DNA of 64,000 bases from Basidiobolus meristosporus CBS 931.73 (Eukaryota; Basidiobolomycota; Basidiobolomycetes; Basidiobolales; Basidiobolaceae), in NCBI GenBank assembly GCA_002104905.1, contig MCFE01000178.1:78239-142238 (forward strand), given 5' to 3'. Below are positions 35,632 to 47,770 of this stretch, one piece after another. Each line of letters begins with the position of its first letter. The first letter of the stretch is position 1. A program made the position numbers and the translations under genes. The notes beneath the pieces were generated by a model. That model did no database searches, had not been told where the DNA came from, and saw nothing but the letters and a program-made list of their open reading frames with translations.

Positions 35632-37239
35632 CAAAAGAAGCCTGAATTTGGAAATGCTGCTACAACTGAAGATAGACTATTCATGTCTGCACTAAATATG
35701 ACCACAAACAAGGATTCTCAGACGTGGCATATTGACTGTGGAGCATCTTAACACTTTACACACCAAAAAGAACTTTTTACCCCATATCAAGAAATTCCAA
35801 TTAAGAAGGTTTTCATGGGTGATGATAGAACACTTGATGCAGTGGGAGAAGGAACTATCCAAGTAAACCTTAGAAGCAGTGAAGGAAGCCATACACTGAC
35901 CTTCAAAGAAGTACTCTATGTACCAGAAATAGCTAAGAACCTACTCTCTGTAAGCAAGGCCACAGCGGAAGGACTCAGTTTCAGTTTTGACAATTCTGGA
36001 TGCAGGATCACTGATCAAAATGGTGCTTATATTGCTTTGGGCATCAGAGATCAGAATCTATACAGGTTGACTTATATTCCATCATATCTGGAAGCCAATA
36101 TAAGTAACTTAAATGAAGAAACACCAATGCTTTGGCATAAGAGATTTGGACACATCAATTTTGATTATTTGCGCAAAATGATCAAAGATCAGCTAATTTC
36201 TGGAGTGAAAATTGATCCCCCAGCTAATTTGGAGCACTGTGAAGCCTGCATATATGAGAAACAAGCCAGACAACTGTTCAAGAGCTCTGGGTTAATCAAA
36301 ACTAAGAAAAAATTAGATCTAATTCACTCAGATCTGTGTGGACCTATGCAAAATTTATCCTTAGGTGGGATGAAGTATTTAATCACTTTTATTGATGATT
36401 ATACAAGATACACATGGGTCTACTTCATGGAGAGAAAGGAAGAAGCTCTGTCTAAGCTCAGAGAGTTTAAAGCCATGGTGGAGAGAAAAACTGGTGAAAA
36501 AATCAAGAAAATACACTCTGACAATGGTGGAGAATATACCTCAAAACTCTCAATCCACTTCTGCAAAATTCATGGGATAAAGCAAGAGACTACTGTACCA
36601 TACTCCCCACAGCAAAATGGAGTAGCAGAACAAGCTAACAGATCAATAATTGATATGGCAAGATCTATGATCCATGATCAAAAATTATCCTATGATTTTT
36701 GGGCGGAATCAGTTGCCACCGCTGTATATCTTAAAAATAGGAGTTATAACAGAATACTTTGTGATTCTACTTCATTTGAAGCATGGTATAGATACAGACC
36801 AAGTGCCAAACATCTAAGAATATTTGGGTGTACAGCATATGCCAAAAAACTGGCCGGAAATCAGTCAAAATTTGAGCCAAAAAGTGTAAAATGCATATTT
36901 TTGGGCTACTGCAATGAGAGTAAGGCATACAGACTCTAAAATACCAAAGCAAAGAAGCTGATCAAGTCCAGGGATGTCTTGTTTAATGAAAATTCAAAGT
37001 TTTCACAGAAAATGACAGCAGATGATAACAAAAATTTGATCTCAAGTCCACCAATTGTCAGTATTGAATCAGAGCAAAACAATGAAGATTTTTTCTCTCC
37101 AGGGGACTCTACAACCATGGTTCAGCCAGAATCAGTGCCCAGGAATATCCCAGAAGTGATCATTCCAGTATCAAATGCCCGGAGATCCAATTGGACAAGA
37201 AATAGCCCAATTACTATATCAATGAGGGTACAAATTTAG
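35632..37239 (+). pseudogene. pol: Copia protease and integrase
   Basis: This is in the same frame as Gag. It begins with a protease site WHIDCGAS, broken directly afterwards by TAA (35750 region). Then comes the GAG-pre-integrase zinc region LWHKRFGHI...CEACIYEKQ, giving the HHCC finger. The integrase core carries HSDLCGPM, HSDNGGEYTS and QQNGVAEQANRS, which supply the D, D and E residues. A long uninterrupted frame runs 35815-36939. Further stops (TAA at 36937, TAG at 37237) break the linker to RT. All catalytic residues of integrase are still present. Confidence 0.85.
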
Positions 37240-38900
37240 CCAAGTTTAATTCCATCAGATTAATATAGGCTATTGCAGCCAAATATAAGTTTTTTATTCA
37301 TCAAATAGATGTAAAAACTGCATTTTTGAATGGAGAACTTGATGAGGATGTGTATATGGACCAGCTTGATGGGTTTGTTGACCAGGATAACCCTCATTTG
37401 GTCTGCAAGCTTAAAAGTCACTGTATGGTCTCAAACAATCACCAAGAGCCTGGAATTGAAAGATAGATTATTATTTGGAATCTTTGAGTTTCAAGAGGAG
37501 TAATGCTGACTATAGTACATACTATAAGCCCAATAGAGCAAGTCCAGTTCTATTAGCTCTATATGTGGATGATCTTATTATAGCTGCCAATAACCTAGAA
37601 ACATTGGAAGAGACTAAATCCAGCCTATCTAAGGAGTTCAAGATGTCCAATCTAGGAGAACTTAGTTACTACTTAGGGATTAAGTTCTCCATAAACAGAA
37701 GTACCCAGACTATCACCCTAAGCCAATCCAAGTATATTCAAGATATACTAAAGAAGTATAAAATGGAAGACTATAAACTGGCAGCTACCCCAATGGAGAC
37801 AAACCTTAACTTGGTCAAAACTCAACCAAATCAAGAGAGCTTGGTTCCATCTGAAAGCCCTGACTTTCCTTATCAATCTATGATCGGCAGTCTGATGTAT
37901 ATCATGCTTGGAACACGTCCAGATATCTCATATTTAGTGGGAGCTGTCAGCCAACATAATCAGAACTATGGATCTGATCATATTGCAGCAGTTGAGCGGA
38001 TTTTTAGATACCTAAAAGGAACTGCTGATATCTGCTTAAGATACACTTATAAGGATTCAGAACAGGATCTTGTGGGATACTCTGATGCTGATTGGGGACA
38101 AAATTTGGAAGACAGAAGATCCACCACAGGATTCACCTTTCTTTACTGTAAAGGAGCAATTTCATGGAATTCAAGAAAGCAACCAACTGTAGCACTTTCT
38201 GCTACAGAGGCAGAGTATATTGCAGCCTGTGAAGCTACAAAAGAAGCAATGTGGTTAAGAAAACAATTTACAGATTTAGGCCTATGTCAAAAAACGCCCA
38301 TTACTTTATTTCAAGATAATCAAGGATGTATACAATTAGGTAGAAGTCCAACTTTTCATGCTAGAACCAAGCACATAGATATTAGAAATCATTTCATATG
38401 TGAAGCTATAGAGAATAACTTAGTTAGCTTAGTTTACTGTCCTACAGATGAAATGATTGCAGACATATTTACCAGACCATTAGCTAGATACTGTTGTAAG
38501 AGTCTTGGAGATATTGGAAGTGATTGGGAGAACAAGTAGATAATGTGGTTTTCACTTAATAATTTATTGAATGTAAAAGTAGTATTTATACTTTTACATG
38601 GTCTTGGCATTACAAACACATAGAATAGGTTAAGGAAGGTCCCAAGAACATGTGTGCAAAGTTTGGGGCTGTTTGGACAACTTTGAGAATTTTCATGTTC
38701 TGGGTACCTGGTATTTTGGTGAAAATATTCTAAGTGAATCCCAACAAGGAATTTGGTCAGTATTCTCTAGGATTTGAAGGTGATGATCTAAGTGACTAAG
38801 TTAGGTGAATATTTAGGTGGAAATACAAATTTTTACAACAGAGACAAGTTTGAATATCTTAGGTCAAAATTAGGACTAGTCAGTATGAACATTTAGCTGA
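37240..38900 (+). pseudogene. pol: Copia reverse transcriptase and RNase H
   Basis: The N-terminal third of RT is missing: the sequence goes from the linker straight to [21 protein letters not shown]. After a frameshift near 37470 a long frame (37475 onward) carries LYVDDLIIAA (the YVDD active site), GYSDADWGQ, ALSATEAEYIA and DNQGCIQL of RNase H, and the ADIFTRPL end block. The natural C-terminus KFEYLRSKLGL is displaced to 38844-38880 by the inverted solo LTR at 38492-38840. Confidence 0.88.
38492..38840 (-). repeat. Inverted solo LTR inside copia RNase H
   Basis: 349 bp, start TGTTGTAAGAG, end TTTTTACAACA, opposite in orientation to the element's own LTRs. It splits the RNase H C-terminus; removing it joins RPLAR to DKFEYLRSKLG, the usual copia ending. 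Flanks are GATAC and GAGAC, a target duplication with one mismatch. Confidence 0.9.
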
Positions 38901-38907
38901 GTGGGAG
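38899..38907 (+). promoter_or_regulatory. Polypurine tract of copia element
   Basis: GAGTGGGAG lies directly before the TGTTGTAAAA start of the 3' LTR, the place where plus-strand DNA synthesis is primed. Confidence 0.75.
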
Positions 38908-39239
38908 TGTTGTAAAAATTTGTATTTCCACCTAAATATTCACCTAACTTAGTCACTTAGATCATCACCTTCAAATCCTAGAGAATACTGACCAAATTCC
39001 TTGTTGGGATTTACTTAGAATATATACCCAGAACGTGAAAATTCTCAATGTTGTCCAAACAGCCCCAAACTCTGCACACATGTTCTTGGGACCTTCCTTA
39101 ACCTATTCTACGTGTTTGTAATGCCAAGACCATGTAAAAGTATAAATACTACTTTTACATTCAATAAATTATTAAGTGAAAACCACATAATCTACTTGTT
39201 CTCCTAATCCCTTCCAATATCTCCAAGACTCTTACAACA
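38908..39239 (+). repeat. 3' LTR of copia element
   Basis: 332 bp, TGTTGTAAAAA to CTTACAACA, same length as the 5' LTR with only scattered differences. Confidence 0.93.
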
Positions 39240-40522
39240 GTTGTGTCCAACCCATCTTTGCATTACTTAACTGATTATCCATCCATTGGGGCTGTGTAGC
39301 TTCTTGATGCCCAAGGCATAGGTGTATCCATGTGCACTTATATGCACAATATTTTCCAACTCTTCCTGGCTTTCCACCATATGCCAGCCCAGCACATTCA
39401 TGACAGACTGGAAGATAATATTCTTGATGAAATTGGGATATGGCAGTAACTGCAACTTGTCTTGTTATCTCCCTACACATCTGCTCCATAGGAAACTCCC
39501 AACAGGTAACATAAGGTCCACTATTCACTGCACACTAAGCAAAATGCAGTAGAAAATTGATAAAGTAGTGGCAGAGATCTACATGTCAGCTTTATGCTTT
39601 TAGTAAAGCTGCTCAAGTCTTGTTACACACTCCTTGCATAAAAGTTGTAGATGCACTTGATTGGCATTAGTGATCTGCTTATGGATAGATATTCCTGATG
39701 TGTCAACATATGAATACTAATGTTTCCAATGTAATTTTGCTGGAAATTGCTTCAGAAGGCCACTTGAATAATTACATATCCAGGTCATCCAGTCCTTGCA
39801 TTTGTACCATAGCATATATGTATGAATATTGATTGGAGCTTGTGAGAAGTACTTTGGGTGGTAGATAATCTGTGATATCTTGCCAGATCTTTTGAATATC
39901 TCTGATATCTCAAAGAGCTCATTTAGCTTGAAATGCCCCATGAACAACTTGGTCTCTAGTATAGGGATATTGTGGAAAAGCAAATTCATTGCTCCCAGTG
40001 GAAAGCTTTTGCTCCAGCAACTACCTTCTATCCTTAGTATCTCCAGTTTCCAGCTTGTTCCATATTATGGCAATGGCCTATAGCTTACCAACTTTGCTGC
40101 AATTGCATGTTGACTTCTGTATGTTCTCTCTGTTGGAAGATCATGTTCTTAGTGTTGGTTTTTGGGAAATAATAATGTGTGTGAGTTATGGGGTATATCC
40201 TCTGGATCTCACACATTTGAGAGCAATACCATCTATTGTGCCCAGATAAGCTCACTATCCTGCTGAAGGCTGGGGTATCAATTACTAGTATCCCTCTGGA
40301 AAGCATACAAAACTCATCCAGCAATGGATACAGGTAGCTATCCAGGTTGGACAGTGATTTAGGCCCAGATACCAGTGAGATTACCATCAGATTTCTGCTC
40401 TGATGCTGTAAGATAGGTGGCAGATTCAGGTTGTTGTAAATCAGTGATGAGCAGGATTTGATCATAGAGTACTTGTTTAATGAAAATCTGACAAGTTTCA
40501 AGGCAATGGCTTGGCCATACAT

Positions 40523-40822
40523 ACGTTCAAAGTAGCCCTTACTTCTTAGTTGTATGTAATATTTGACATCAAATATAATGTAAATATTTGCGCTTGATTG
40601 ATACTAAGTGTCATACATTAAAGCTTCACAATATTTGTTGGACTGCATGAGCTTCTTAAGACAGGGTTTTACTGGAATATATCTGGAGTGTGAAGAAATT
40701 TTCTCCTTTAGTAGTAGACTCCTGACAAGTATGACACCTAGCAATGGGGCATTTTCTGATATGAATGCCATGCAATTGTTAACACACGCTGGTATCAGGA
40801 AAGTCTCTGGCGCTGTAATTAT
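40523..40822. other. AT-rich junction between inverted Plavaka copies
   Basis: No gene. It connects the minus-strand Plavaka relic to a truncated LTR and then to an oppositely oriented Plavaka copy. Confidence 0.35.
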
Positions 40823-41024
40823 TGAGTTGTCACCTGAATATTCACACTAACTTATTCCCATAGATCTTATTCTTTGATTAGCATTCTGTTGTGACCAAAT
40901 TTCTTTTGGGATTTACTTACAGTATTTTTATCAAATTATCAGGTACCCATATTATGATCACTCTCAATGTTGTCCAAAAGCCCCCAAACTTTGCACACAT
41001 ATTCTTTGGACCTTCCTTAACATT
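40823..41024 (+). repeat. Truncated, diverged copia-family LTR fragment
   Basis: About 200 bp resemble the central part of the LTR at 38908-39239 (CACCTGAATATTCAC, GGGATTTACTTA, CTCAATGTTGTCCAAA, CAAACTTTGCACACAT, GGACCTTCCTTA). Both LTR ends are missing and divergence is high, so it is an old fragment. Confidence 0.7.
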
Positions 41025-42960
41025 GGAGATACCCTAGCCATCAGCAAGATAGCAGGTTTTCCTGGGCACAATGGATGGTATTGCTGTCAAATATGTGAGA
41101 TCCAGGGGATTTACTCCATAACTCATAAAATTATTATTACCCAAACTACAGCACTAAGAACATTATCTTCCCACAGAGAGAGCAAACAGAAGTCAGCATG
41201 CATTTGCAGCAAAGTTGGCAAGCTATAAGCCATTGGCTGGAGTATGGCCAATCAGAAACCAAAGATACTTAAGATAGAGGGTATCTGTTGGAGCAAAAGC
41301 TTTCCACTGGGAGTAATACATTTGCTTTTAAACAATATTCCTATACTGATGATGAAGTTGTACATGGGGCATTTCAAGCTAAATGTGCCCTTCAATATAC
41401 CAGAGAAATTTGAAAGAATTGGCAAGATATTACAGAGTATTAGCTACCCTAAGTACTTCTCACAGGCCCTAATCAATATTCATACGCATATGCAACAATA
41501 CAAATGCAAAGATAGAATGAACTGCATATGTATTTATTCAAGTGGCATTCTAAAGCCATTCCTATTGGGAGTACATTGGAAGCATTGGGAGTCATATGTG
41601 GACATTGTAGGATTATTTATCCAGAAGCAAATCACCAATGCCAACTTGATGCATCTACAGCTGTTGTGTGAGGAGTTTGTGACGGGATTTGAGCAGCTAT
41701 ACTACAAGCATAAAGCTGAACATGTAGATGTGTGGGGAGATGGGAAGACAAGTCAAGTGGCAGGTACTACCATATCCTAATTTCATCAAGAATATTACCT
41801 TCAAGTCCATCATGAATGTCATGAGTTGGCACATGGAGGACAGCCATGAAAAGCTGGAAAATACTGAGGACAAATGTTCACATGGAGACACCTATGCCTA
41901 TGGCATTAAGAGGCTAAGCAGCCCCAATGCAAGGGTAATCAGTTAAATAATGCAAAGTTGAGTTGGGTGCAACAAGCAACTAATTTTTACTAGGAAAACT
42001 CTACCAAGGTATGCTGATTTCTCTTGGTCACAAGTCAACTTCTACACCATTCAATACAGAATTCAGACAAACAAGAGCCAGAGCACACCTGTAAGGGGGA
42101 CTCAAACCCAGCACAGAGAAGGAATATATTGGCTAAGTACCAAGAAGTTCTTTGCGGATATTCAGAAGGTATTCATGGCAGAAGTGGCAACAACCAAGCA
42201 TATATTTGCAAGATGTATATGTTATCAGCAGTACAAGGTATATGGCAACTTTGCAAGTATCACACTAAAGAGCTGTAAAGCTGAGATGATATAAGTATGT
42301 CAATTGCAGCAGATGTGCATGTTTGTAGAGGTTAGTACGCAAGAGGCCATAGGGTTTTTTGATTTAAACTATGTGTGGAATACCCAAGGTAGTAGTGAGT
42401 TAGCAAATAAAGATGGGTAATTCCACAGTGAAATATATGAATTGCACAAGGGGAGGTAGAAAAAGGAAATACTATTTGGTAAATTGGTACAGTAGCATTA
42501 TACAGAACCAGCTGTAGGCCACCTTACTGCTAATATAATGCCATCAGAGTCCTGCTGTGAGACCATTGAGATACTGTCAAGTTTCTTGCCATATAAGCCA
42601 GTTGGATCCATTTAAAATTGTGGTAGAGCGCAACAAGACTGCAACAATACCATGCAATTATTGTCACAGCACAAATCAAGTCTTATCAAGTTTTATAACT
42701 TTATTTGGCAGTAGAATTAGCAAAACACCATTGTGATCCCATCATAAGATTGTTAAGAGGGTCACTAATTCCAAGCTGCTAGTATTATGACAGTCTCTCA
42801 ACAGGATCCTGCCAGCTGATCTTGATTGGATCCACCTCTGGGACCTAATTATTTTTCATAGGGAATGCAACCATCAGGAACTCAAGGCCAAGCAGAATGC
42901 ACTTGACCAGTTCCATGAGCATTATCATGAACTTAAACAATCTAACAGATTTTGAGCCAG
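41025..42960 (+). mobile_element. Plavaka/CMC-type transposon copy, plus strand
   Basis: Inverted partner of the minus-strand relic to its left. It begins in the middle of the transposase: RIAGFPGHNGWYCCQICEIQ gives the GH-x-C-x-x-C knuckle. The longest intact piece is 41244-41780 (178 codons) with FPLGVIHLLLNNIPI and MGHFKLN. Then come blocks matching the minus copy, with stops, to about 42960. The N-terminal half is absent. This copy lacks the LTR insertions of its partner and serves as an internal reference for the empty sites. Confidence 0.65.
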
Positions 42961-43018
42961 CATTGGTATGCTAAGAAAGTGTCTCAAGAATAGTAGACCC
43001 ATCAAAGGCAGAAGAGCA

Positions 43019-45740
43019 AGGGTGCTGTGGCTAAAGGCCAGCAGCTTCCTCACAAGCCCACTACAAGCAGGGCTGAAAGCTCTAAACAAGTGTAAAGGAA
43101 ATGTCAGCTAGCTGGAAGAGTGCCAGTAAGGGACAAGCAGGTAGACACACATGCACCAGCACAACATTTATCAAGGAAAAAGTGTAGCTCTATTGAAGAA
43201 GCACTTGGTCAATATAGTGGTTAAGGACCTGTCATTGATTAAAACTGGCAGTTTCCACAGGAGCCTGTCACCCCTGTGGCTGAAAGCTGAAAAAAAGCAG
43301 CAAACAAACATCAGGCTGCTTGAAGAGTGCTGGTAAGGAACAAGAAGGCAGAAATGGATGCACCAGTGCAGCATTTATTGAAAAATACATGGAGTTCAAT
43401 ACAAGAAGCACTCAGACAAAGCAGTAGTGAAAGACCTGGCAGTGGTAAAGTAAAAGGTAAAGGGAAAAAGTCTTGCCAAGCCAGAGACAGGGAAGCATAA
43501 GAAAAAGCTGTATCTCTTGCAATTGATGCCTTAAGCCCAGAACAGGCCTAATCCCATCATAGCCAAAAAGAGTTACCAATAAGGCAAAAGCAATTTTCTC
43601 AAGAGTTGCAGGCACAGCCAGTTGAGCTACACTCCAGTGAGGTAGATGAGCTTGCAGAGAAAGGTAATTTGTCTCCCACACCCTCCACCTCCTCAATTAT
43701 TGAGAGTGTGGAGATCCCACACACAGACAAAGTAACAATGTCAAGAACTCAAAAGACTATTGCAATGCCTACAGTGGAGTTTTGGGGCAATAACAGGCAC
43801 AGCAAAAGGTATCAGCACTCCTTCAAGTGCAGTGTTCAAGAGATTACACTTGAATATTGCAAGGGTTTATTGCAAAGACTGGCAGATGAGGTGCTAGACC
43901 TTGCAGTGCTGGCTGAAGACAAAGATTTATGGGAACCAGTGAATGAACAATGTCATAAAGCCATATGGTTCCTGCCAAAGTCATGGAAAAAGGGTATTTT
44001 AGCAGATATACTTATTGAATGGTGGATTTCAATAGAGTTACTTGTTGAGTGTGAGTCTGGGCTTAATGTTAGTGTTAGATATATGGACTTGCATAGATCA
44101 GTACAATCCAAAATTGAGTTACAACTGAAGATTGAAAAGTGATGAACCAGCTTGTATGCATGAAAAGTAAGAGCATTGTTTGAGTCAGGAAGTAAGGAGT
44201 GTAAAAAAGAAGCTTTAGCTAATCAATGTGCACAAATGTAGGAGGTGACTGAGTGTCAAGAATCAGAAACTGAGAGAATTGAGAGAGAACCAATCAAAAG
44301 TCATTTATATTGTTCTGATGGAAGTTTTGACCAAGTTTCTTGTGAAATCTGGGATGCAATTTTTCTCAACAGTCTTTGTATGATGTCCTAACAGCATCAA
44401 TACCTCTTAGTAACAGGATTTAAGATTTGTGACTGCCTTTTGATGGGATCATCACAATTATATCTTATAGGGCCAAGCAAAGTAGTACTGAAGGACAAGG
44501 CATTGATAAATACAAGTAGCTTCCTCAAGGGCCCATTGCAAGTAGGGCTGAAAGCTCAAAACAAGCAGCAAAGAAACATCAGTTGTACAGAAGAGTGCCA
44601 GTGAGGGACAAGCAAGCTGAAATAGAGGCACCAGTGCAGCATTTGTCAGGAAGATAATGTAGTGCAATACAAAAAACACTTATCAAAGGAGGCAGTGAAA
44701 GACCTGGCAGTGATAAAGTAAAAGGTAAAGGGAAAGAGTCTTGCCAAGCCAGAGACAGGGAAGCATGAGAAAAAGCTGCAGTTCTTGCCAATTGATGCCT
44801 TAAGCCCAGAACAGGCTTAATCCCACCATGGCCAAGAAAAATTACCAACAAGACATAAGCAATTTTCTCAAGAGTTACAGGTGCAGCCAGTTGAGCTACA
44901 CTCCAGTGAGGTAGATGAGCTTGCAGAGAAAAGCAATTTGTTTGCTACAGCCTCCACATCCTCCATTTTACATAAAGTGGAAATCCCACCAACAGGCAAA
45001 GTAACAGCATCAGAAATTAGGGGACTTTCACAATGCCTACAGTGGAACTTTAGAACATTACTAGGCACATCAAGTGGTTACAGCACTTCTTAAGTGGCAG
45101 TGCTCAAGAAAACACACAAAAGTATTGCAAGAAACTATTGCAGAGACTGGCAAATGTAGTGCTAGACCTTGCAGTGCCAGCTAAAGACCTGGACATATTT
45201 GAACCAGTGAATGAACAATGACACAGAGCTGTAGGGTTACCATCACAGACATGGGCAAAGGGTATACAGCAGAAACACATATTGAATGATAAGCATAATA
45301 AAGTTATTTGTTAAGTGTGAGATAGGGCTTAATGTTAGTGTTTGGTATAGGGATATGTAGAGGCCAGTGCAAACAGTAAATGAGTTGCAACTGAAAATTC
45401 AACAGAACTAAACCAATTTATATGCATGAAAAGTGAGAGCATTGGTTGAGTCAGGAAGTAAGAAGCATACAAAGAGGCTATAGCTACTCAATCTAAACAA
45501 ATGATGGTGGTGATTGAGTGTCTGGAATTGGAAAGTGACAGAAATGTCAGAGAACCAATCAATAACCACTGATGGATTGTTGTATTGATACTTTTGACCT
45601 AGTTTTTTGTAAAGTCTGAGATGCAACTATTTTCAACAGTTTTTGCACAGTGTCCTGATGGCATCAATACCTCCTAGTCACAGGATTTAAGTTTTGTGAT
45701 GGCCTTTTGATTGGTTCATCACCACTATTTCTGATAGGGA
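43019..45740 (+). repeat. Three partial tandem copies of an unclassified unit
   Basis: A unit recognised by GGCTGAAAGCT, AGAGTGCCAGT and GCACCAGTGCAGCATTT recurs at about 43019-43250 (partial), 43251-44450 and 44510-45740. The last two are full-length and collinear, including an ORF start and a tail ending with a CTGATGGCATCAATACCTC-type stretch. The unit is not recognised as any named element. It may be a transposon tail duplicated in place. Confidence 0.6.
43606..44142 (+). CDS. Unrecognised ORF in tandem unit
   Basis: 178 codons, the longest open frame in the repeated unit. The N-terminus is Ser/Thr/Glu-rich (VELHSSEVDELAEKGN). The middle is helical (EYCKGLLQRLADEVLDLAVLAE) and the end is basic-acidic mixed. 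The neighbouring copy starting at about 44881 has the same beginning but is broken by stops after about 70 codons. No DNA-binding, transposase or protease motif was recognised. It could be a degraded part of a transposon-encoded protein or a chance frame. Confidence 0.3.
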   Translation: MQAQPVELHSSEVDELAEKGNLSPTPSTSSIIESVEIPHTDKVTMSRTQKTIAMPTVEFWGNNRHSKRYQHSFKCSVQEITLEYCKGLLQRLADEVLDLAVLAEDKDLWEPVNEQCHKAIWFLPKSWKKGILADILIEWWISIELLVECESGLNVSVRYMDLHRSVQSKIELQLKIEK

Positions 45741-47770
45741 TGGTTATTATATTTGTGGCTTGAACCCCCACTAATTCAATCTTACAACTGATAAGATGGT
45801 TCAATTTAATGGGCTTTCTATTTTTTCTCCTTATAGCATACATGTAGCATTGAATTCTTATCTTAGATACAATTCCTTAACAGCTAGACATGCCTAATAG
45901 GTGTCCTCAAATTGTTGTTGATCAACACCTGAAACTTGGCCAATTCTTCTAAGCTAGAATATCTAGTACTCAAACTGATTTCCCCTAACCCAAACATAAC
46001 TATTATCAGTTATGGCTTATTTTATCCCTTCTGAGTGTCTATTTTTAGCTTTTACACTGGATGAATTTTCATGTGGACATTATCCTATCAATGAATCTGC
46101 CAAGTCTTCCCAGACAATTAGTCATCTGAGAACTACTCAATTACTTAGCAATTGCCAAAACATCAACAGATTAATGATGCATTTTTCATTTATCTTATGC
46201 ACCTATCAACATCCAAGTTGATTTCAATTAGTCCAGTCTCTTAGTGCTTACTAATTCAGCTTGATCAGAACAGTATCAATAGAGTTTACTGAACCTTTTG
46301 GTTTAGTGCATGTGTCAACAAGGTTAAGAAGTCAATAATATGGCTCTAGTTTTTACCCAAGCTTGGCTTATCTAGCACTCCCAAGAACACCAACCCTAGC
46401 CTGCATAGCAAACCAGCCCTGTTGCCTTTACAGCCAAGCCCATCTTTATCTCAGAACAATATTTGACAAGAATCCTTCTGCCAATATTTCTGCTATGCTC
46501 TGACAATTTTAAGATTCTGCACTTAAATACCCCTTTGATTCAGTTAAACCATTCAGGAATTTTATTACACTCTTCTCTTTGATACAACATTTTTGTTTGT
46601 TGAATTCCATACATTCAACCACTTTATGAGATGTCCTCAGCAGCAAGCAATCCAAGCCTTTCCATGTTGAAAGAAGCCAGAAGAAATCAGGAAGAACTGA
46701 CTGTCCCTTTGGCTTGGTTGAGCTATTCAAGAGCTTTATTACACTATTTAGCCAATTAAATATCCATCAGTACTATCCAAATCATGCTACATGAGCTCCA
46801 TAAAAATCATCAAGCAACTGAGATATCTTTTATTATCAGGAAGCTTCATTACAAGTAAATATATATGTATACAGTGTGTAGAAGCATAAACATGCAGAGT
46901 AGATTTGTTATGGAAGCATCAATTTAGGGCTTGGATTTTTTCACACTGGTCTCACAAAAGCAATTCACTATGTAGTTTGTAGTGTACTTCCCTACCTTTT
47001 ATCAATGATTTTACTACACAATGCTAACTAGATCATATAGATCAGGGCTTGTAAAGTACATTATATGCACTGTAGCAGTGTTAACCCCCCATCAGATGGT
47101 GGTCCATGTGCTTTTAAGTATATGTATATTTGTTGTGGTCCAAAGTCATGCGTATGCCGCATTACAAGCAATCAGTGCTTATTGTAAAATTGATTTGACC
47201 AATATTTTAAGCCATAGGCTACCATACCAGCGGGCTTCTGTGATGGAAATAACAAATATCAATGTAATGAGCAACAAGAGAGCACTGGGGGCTGGGTAAA
47301 GCGTTTACTACTTCCCTCGCTGTGGAGACAAAAAACTCCAAAAATGCAAAATTATAAGGAATCGCTGATGTTGGGTAAGCTTGGATAGGATTGAAGGAGA
47401 CTGATCCCGGGCAGATTAGTTACTCGAAGTCGAATATTAACATACAAAAGCCAGGCCTTTGGAAGTGTTATTCTATTACTCGAAAACTATGGTATGGTAT
47501 TACTGTTAATATGGTCTGAACTATACAAGCTATTCTTTGCTATGTACGTAATGGAAACGGATATATGGGAATTAAATATATAGGTCAACGGGTTGGACGG
47601 CAAAACGCTTATCTCACCGATCGGTTAAACCGGATTCCATGTACACTTCGATAGGGTTTCAGAAGGGACCGAAGTTAGAGCGGCTCCTTCAATGTTGAAA
47701 GTGTGAAGTATGGTCGATAAACGCAAATGAGGGAAGATTACAAAACGAGCAAAATTGGATGAGATGAAGA
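45741..47770. other. AT-rich region to gene boundary
   Basis: No gene is supported. Two imperfect 43-bp repeats with ATT(C)A(A/G)G...TTTATTACACT lie at about 46533-46577 and 46711-46753. Composition becomes more balanced after about 47300, where the 3' flank of the phosphatase gene should be. Confidence 0.4.

Larger units (their letters stand above)
34531..39239 (+). mobile_element. Ty1/copia retrotransposon with matching 332-bp LTRs
   Basis: Complete element ends: 5' LTR 34531-34862, primer-binding site 34863-34874, gag, protease, integrase, RT and RNase H in Ty1/copia order, polypurine tract 38899-38907, 3' LTR 38908-39239. Flanking 5-mers are GTCGT (34526-34530) and GTTGT (39240-39244), a target duplication with one C/T difference. 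The pol frame has stops, frameshifts, and a deletion of the RT N-terminal part near 37240-37280. A second LTR of the same family lies inverted near the 3' end (38492-38840). It is defective in coding but recent by structure. Confidence 0.93.
33181..40522 (-). mobile_element. Plavaka/CMC-type transposon, interrupted by copia insertions
   Basis: Minus-strand relic of a Tnp2/Plavaka-type cut-and-paste transposon. Coding blocks run leftwards. At 40522-40085 are NLPP, SLVSGPKSLSNLDSYLYPL and SGHNRWYCSQMCEIQ (the GH-x-C-x-x-C knuckle). At 39989-39717 is NLLFHNIPILETKLFMGHF. At 39528-39232 is GPYVTCWEFPMEQMC. After the copia insertion (34531-39239) the C-terminal part continues at 34530-34119. After a solo LTR (33771-34118) the tail continues to about 33190. 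Removing both insertions restores collinearity with the plus-strand copy at 41025-42960, including one copy of each target duplication. The reading frame has many stops. Terminal repeats were not identified. Confidence 0.7.

Noticed and set aside
34531-38840. Copia element with terminal inverted instead of direct LTRs
   Set aside because: The inverted copy at 38492-38840 is a nested solo LTR with its own target duplication; the true 3' LTR at 38908-39239 is direct and preceded by a polypurine tract.
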